Shown: in pieces, positions 5,082 through 5,521 of the stretch | Layout of the letters: every line of letters starts with the position of its first letter | Numbering within the stretch: the first letter of the stretch is position 1 | NCBI GenBank assembly: GCA_036556085.1 | Contig: DATBKE010000101.1 | Span: 1 to 5,521, forward strand | DNA from: JACCTH01 sp036556085 | GTDB lineage: Bacteria; Actinomycetota; Acidimicrobiia; Spongiisociales; ZC4RG35 | Length of the DNA stretch: 5,521 nt | Direction: 5' to 3' | Notes under the pieces: generated by a model | The model's database searches: none | What the model saw: the letters and a program-made list of their open reading frames with translations, nothing else | Told to the model about the DNA's origin: nothing | Program-made: the position numbers and the translations under genes

Positions 5082-5521
5082 AACTCTCCGTCATGGGCGC
5101 GTCGGGTACTTATCCGGTTCGAGGGCACCCCTCCTCTGGATACCTCATCGAGCAAGGGTCGACGAGGATTTGGTGCGACGCCGGGCCCGGCACCTTTGTC
5201 ACCCTCCCGGTGGATCCAGACCTGGTGGATGCGATCGTGATCTCCCACCAGCATCCCGATCATTGCCTCGACGTCATCACGGCATTTCACGCTTTCCGGT
5301 ACCGACCCAACCCGAGACGATCAGTACCCGTCTACTGCCCGGCTGCGGTAATCGAGCGCTTGAGCTTGTTTGCAGACAACCCCGAGCTGGCGGAAACCTT
5401 CGACTTTCACGCGATGAGTGGGGGCGACTCGGTCGTGATCGGCGAAATCCGATTGACCTTTGCTTGGACTGATCACTCGGTTCCCACCCTGGGATCACGA
5501 TGGGAGGCGAATGGCCGAGTT
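5078..5521 (+). CDS. Metallo-beta-lactamase-fold hydrolase, Rv1339-like (partial, 3' end outside window)
   Basis: The frame stays open for 148 codons to the window edge. The protein begins KLSVMGASGTYPV and continues GHPSSGYLIEQG and WCDAGPGTF, the standard N-terminal strands of this MBL subfamily. The metal-binding motif H57-Q-H59-P-D61-H62 (ISHQHPDHCLD) follows, and H133 in TDHSVPT is a likely third ligand. SHxHxDHCLD followed by a FRYRP-like stretch recalls M. tuberculosis Rv1339, described as a cyclic-nucleotide phosphodiesterase; RNase Z relatives share the fold, so the substrate is open. The start is TTG (5078-5080), overlapping the pdxH stop as TTGA. It is preferred to ATG 5093 because it begins the protein at the expected KLxVxGxSG strand. 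There is no ribosome-binding site, consistent with coupling to pdxH translation. Confidence 0.88.
   Translation, partial: MKLSVMGASGTYPVRGHPSSGYLIEQGSTRIWCDAGPGTFVTLPVDPDLVDAIVISHQHPDHCLDVITAFHAFRYRPNPRRSVPVYCPAAVIERLSLFADNPELAETFDFHAMSGGDSVVIGEIRLTFAWTDHSVPTLGSRWEANGRV

Overview
The window (5,521 bases) reads as chromosomal DNA of an actinobacterium. The signs are moderately high GC (hand counts of 60-64% in core genes), GTG and TTG starts, TANNNT -10 elements lying 6-7 bases from start codons (leaderless genes), a Gram-positive-type LexA box, an Rv2578c-type radical SAM protein and an Rv1339-like metallo-hydrolase. It may be an early-branching lineage such as Acidimicrobiia, but nothing here fixes the class.

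Layout. A complete tmRNA gene (ssrA, + strand, 3-352) opens the window; its own promoter lies outside. Facing it, and ending 8 bases beyond its 3' end, is a minus-strand unit made of a radical SAM gene (824-2794) and an overlapping HNH endonuclease gene (361-840). The radical SAM gene carries a 345-residue intein with a LAGLIDADG endonuclease. The intein sits exactly at the third cysteine of the CxxxCxxC iron-sulfur motif. A 66-base intergenic region holds a perfect GAAC-N4-GTTC SOS box and a leaderless -10 for the radical SAM gene. A plus-strand acyl-CoA dehydrogenase (2861-4000) then runs the other way. It meets a convergent minus-strand DUF983 zinc-ribbon membrane protein (3997-4416) with interlocked stop codons. 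The DUF983 gene and pdxH (4440-5081) diverge from only 23 bases that contain two overlapping -10 elements. A metallo-beta-lactamase-fold hydrolase gene begins by overlapping the pdxH stop and runs off the window end.

How it works together. Most genes are housekeeping: ribosome rescue, fatty acid or branched-chain acyl-CoA oxidation, and B6 cofactor synthesis. The part worth study is the SOS-box-controlled, intein-interrupted radical SAM gene with a second endonuclease behind it. DNA damage would induce the precursor. The protein can then mature only by splicing at a cysteine that is also an Fe-S ligand. Two unrelated endonucleases ride in the same transcript. The tmRNA, intein, LexA box and most gene families are directly readable; conditional splicing and SOS control of the nucleases are inference.
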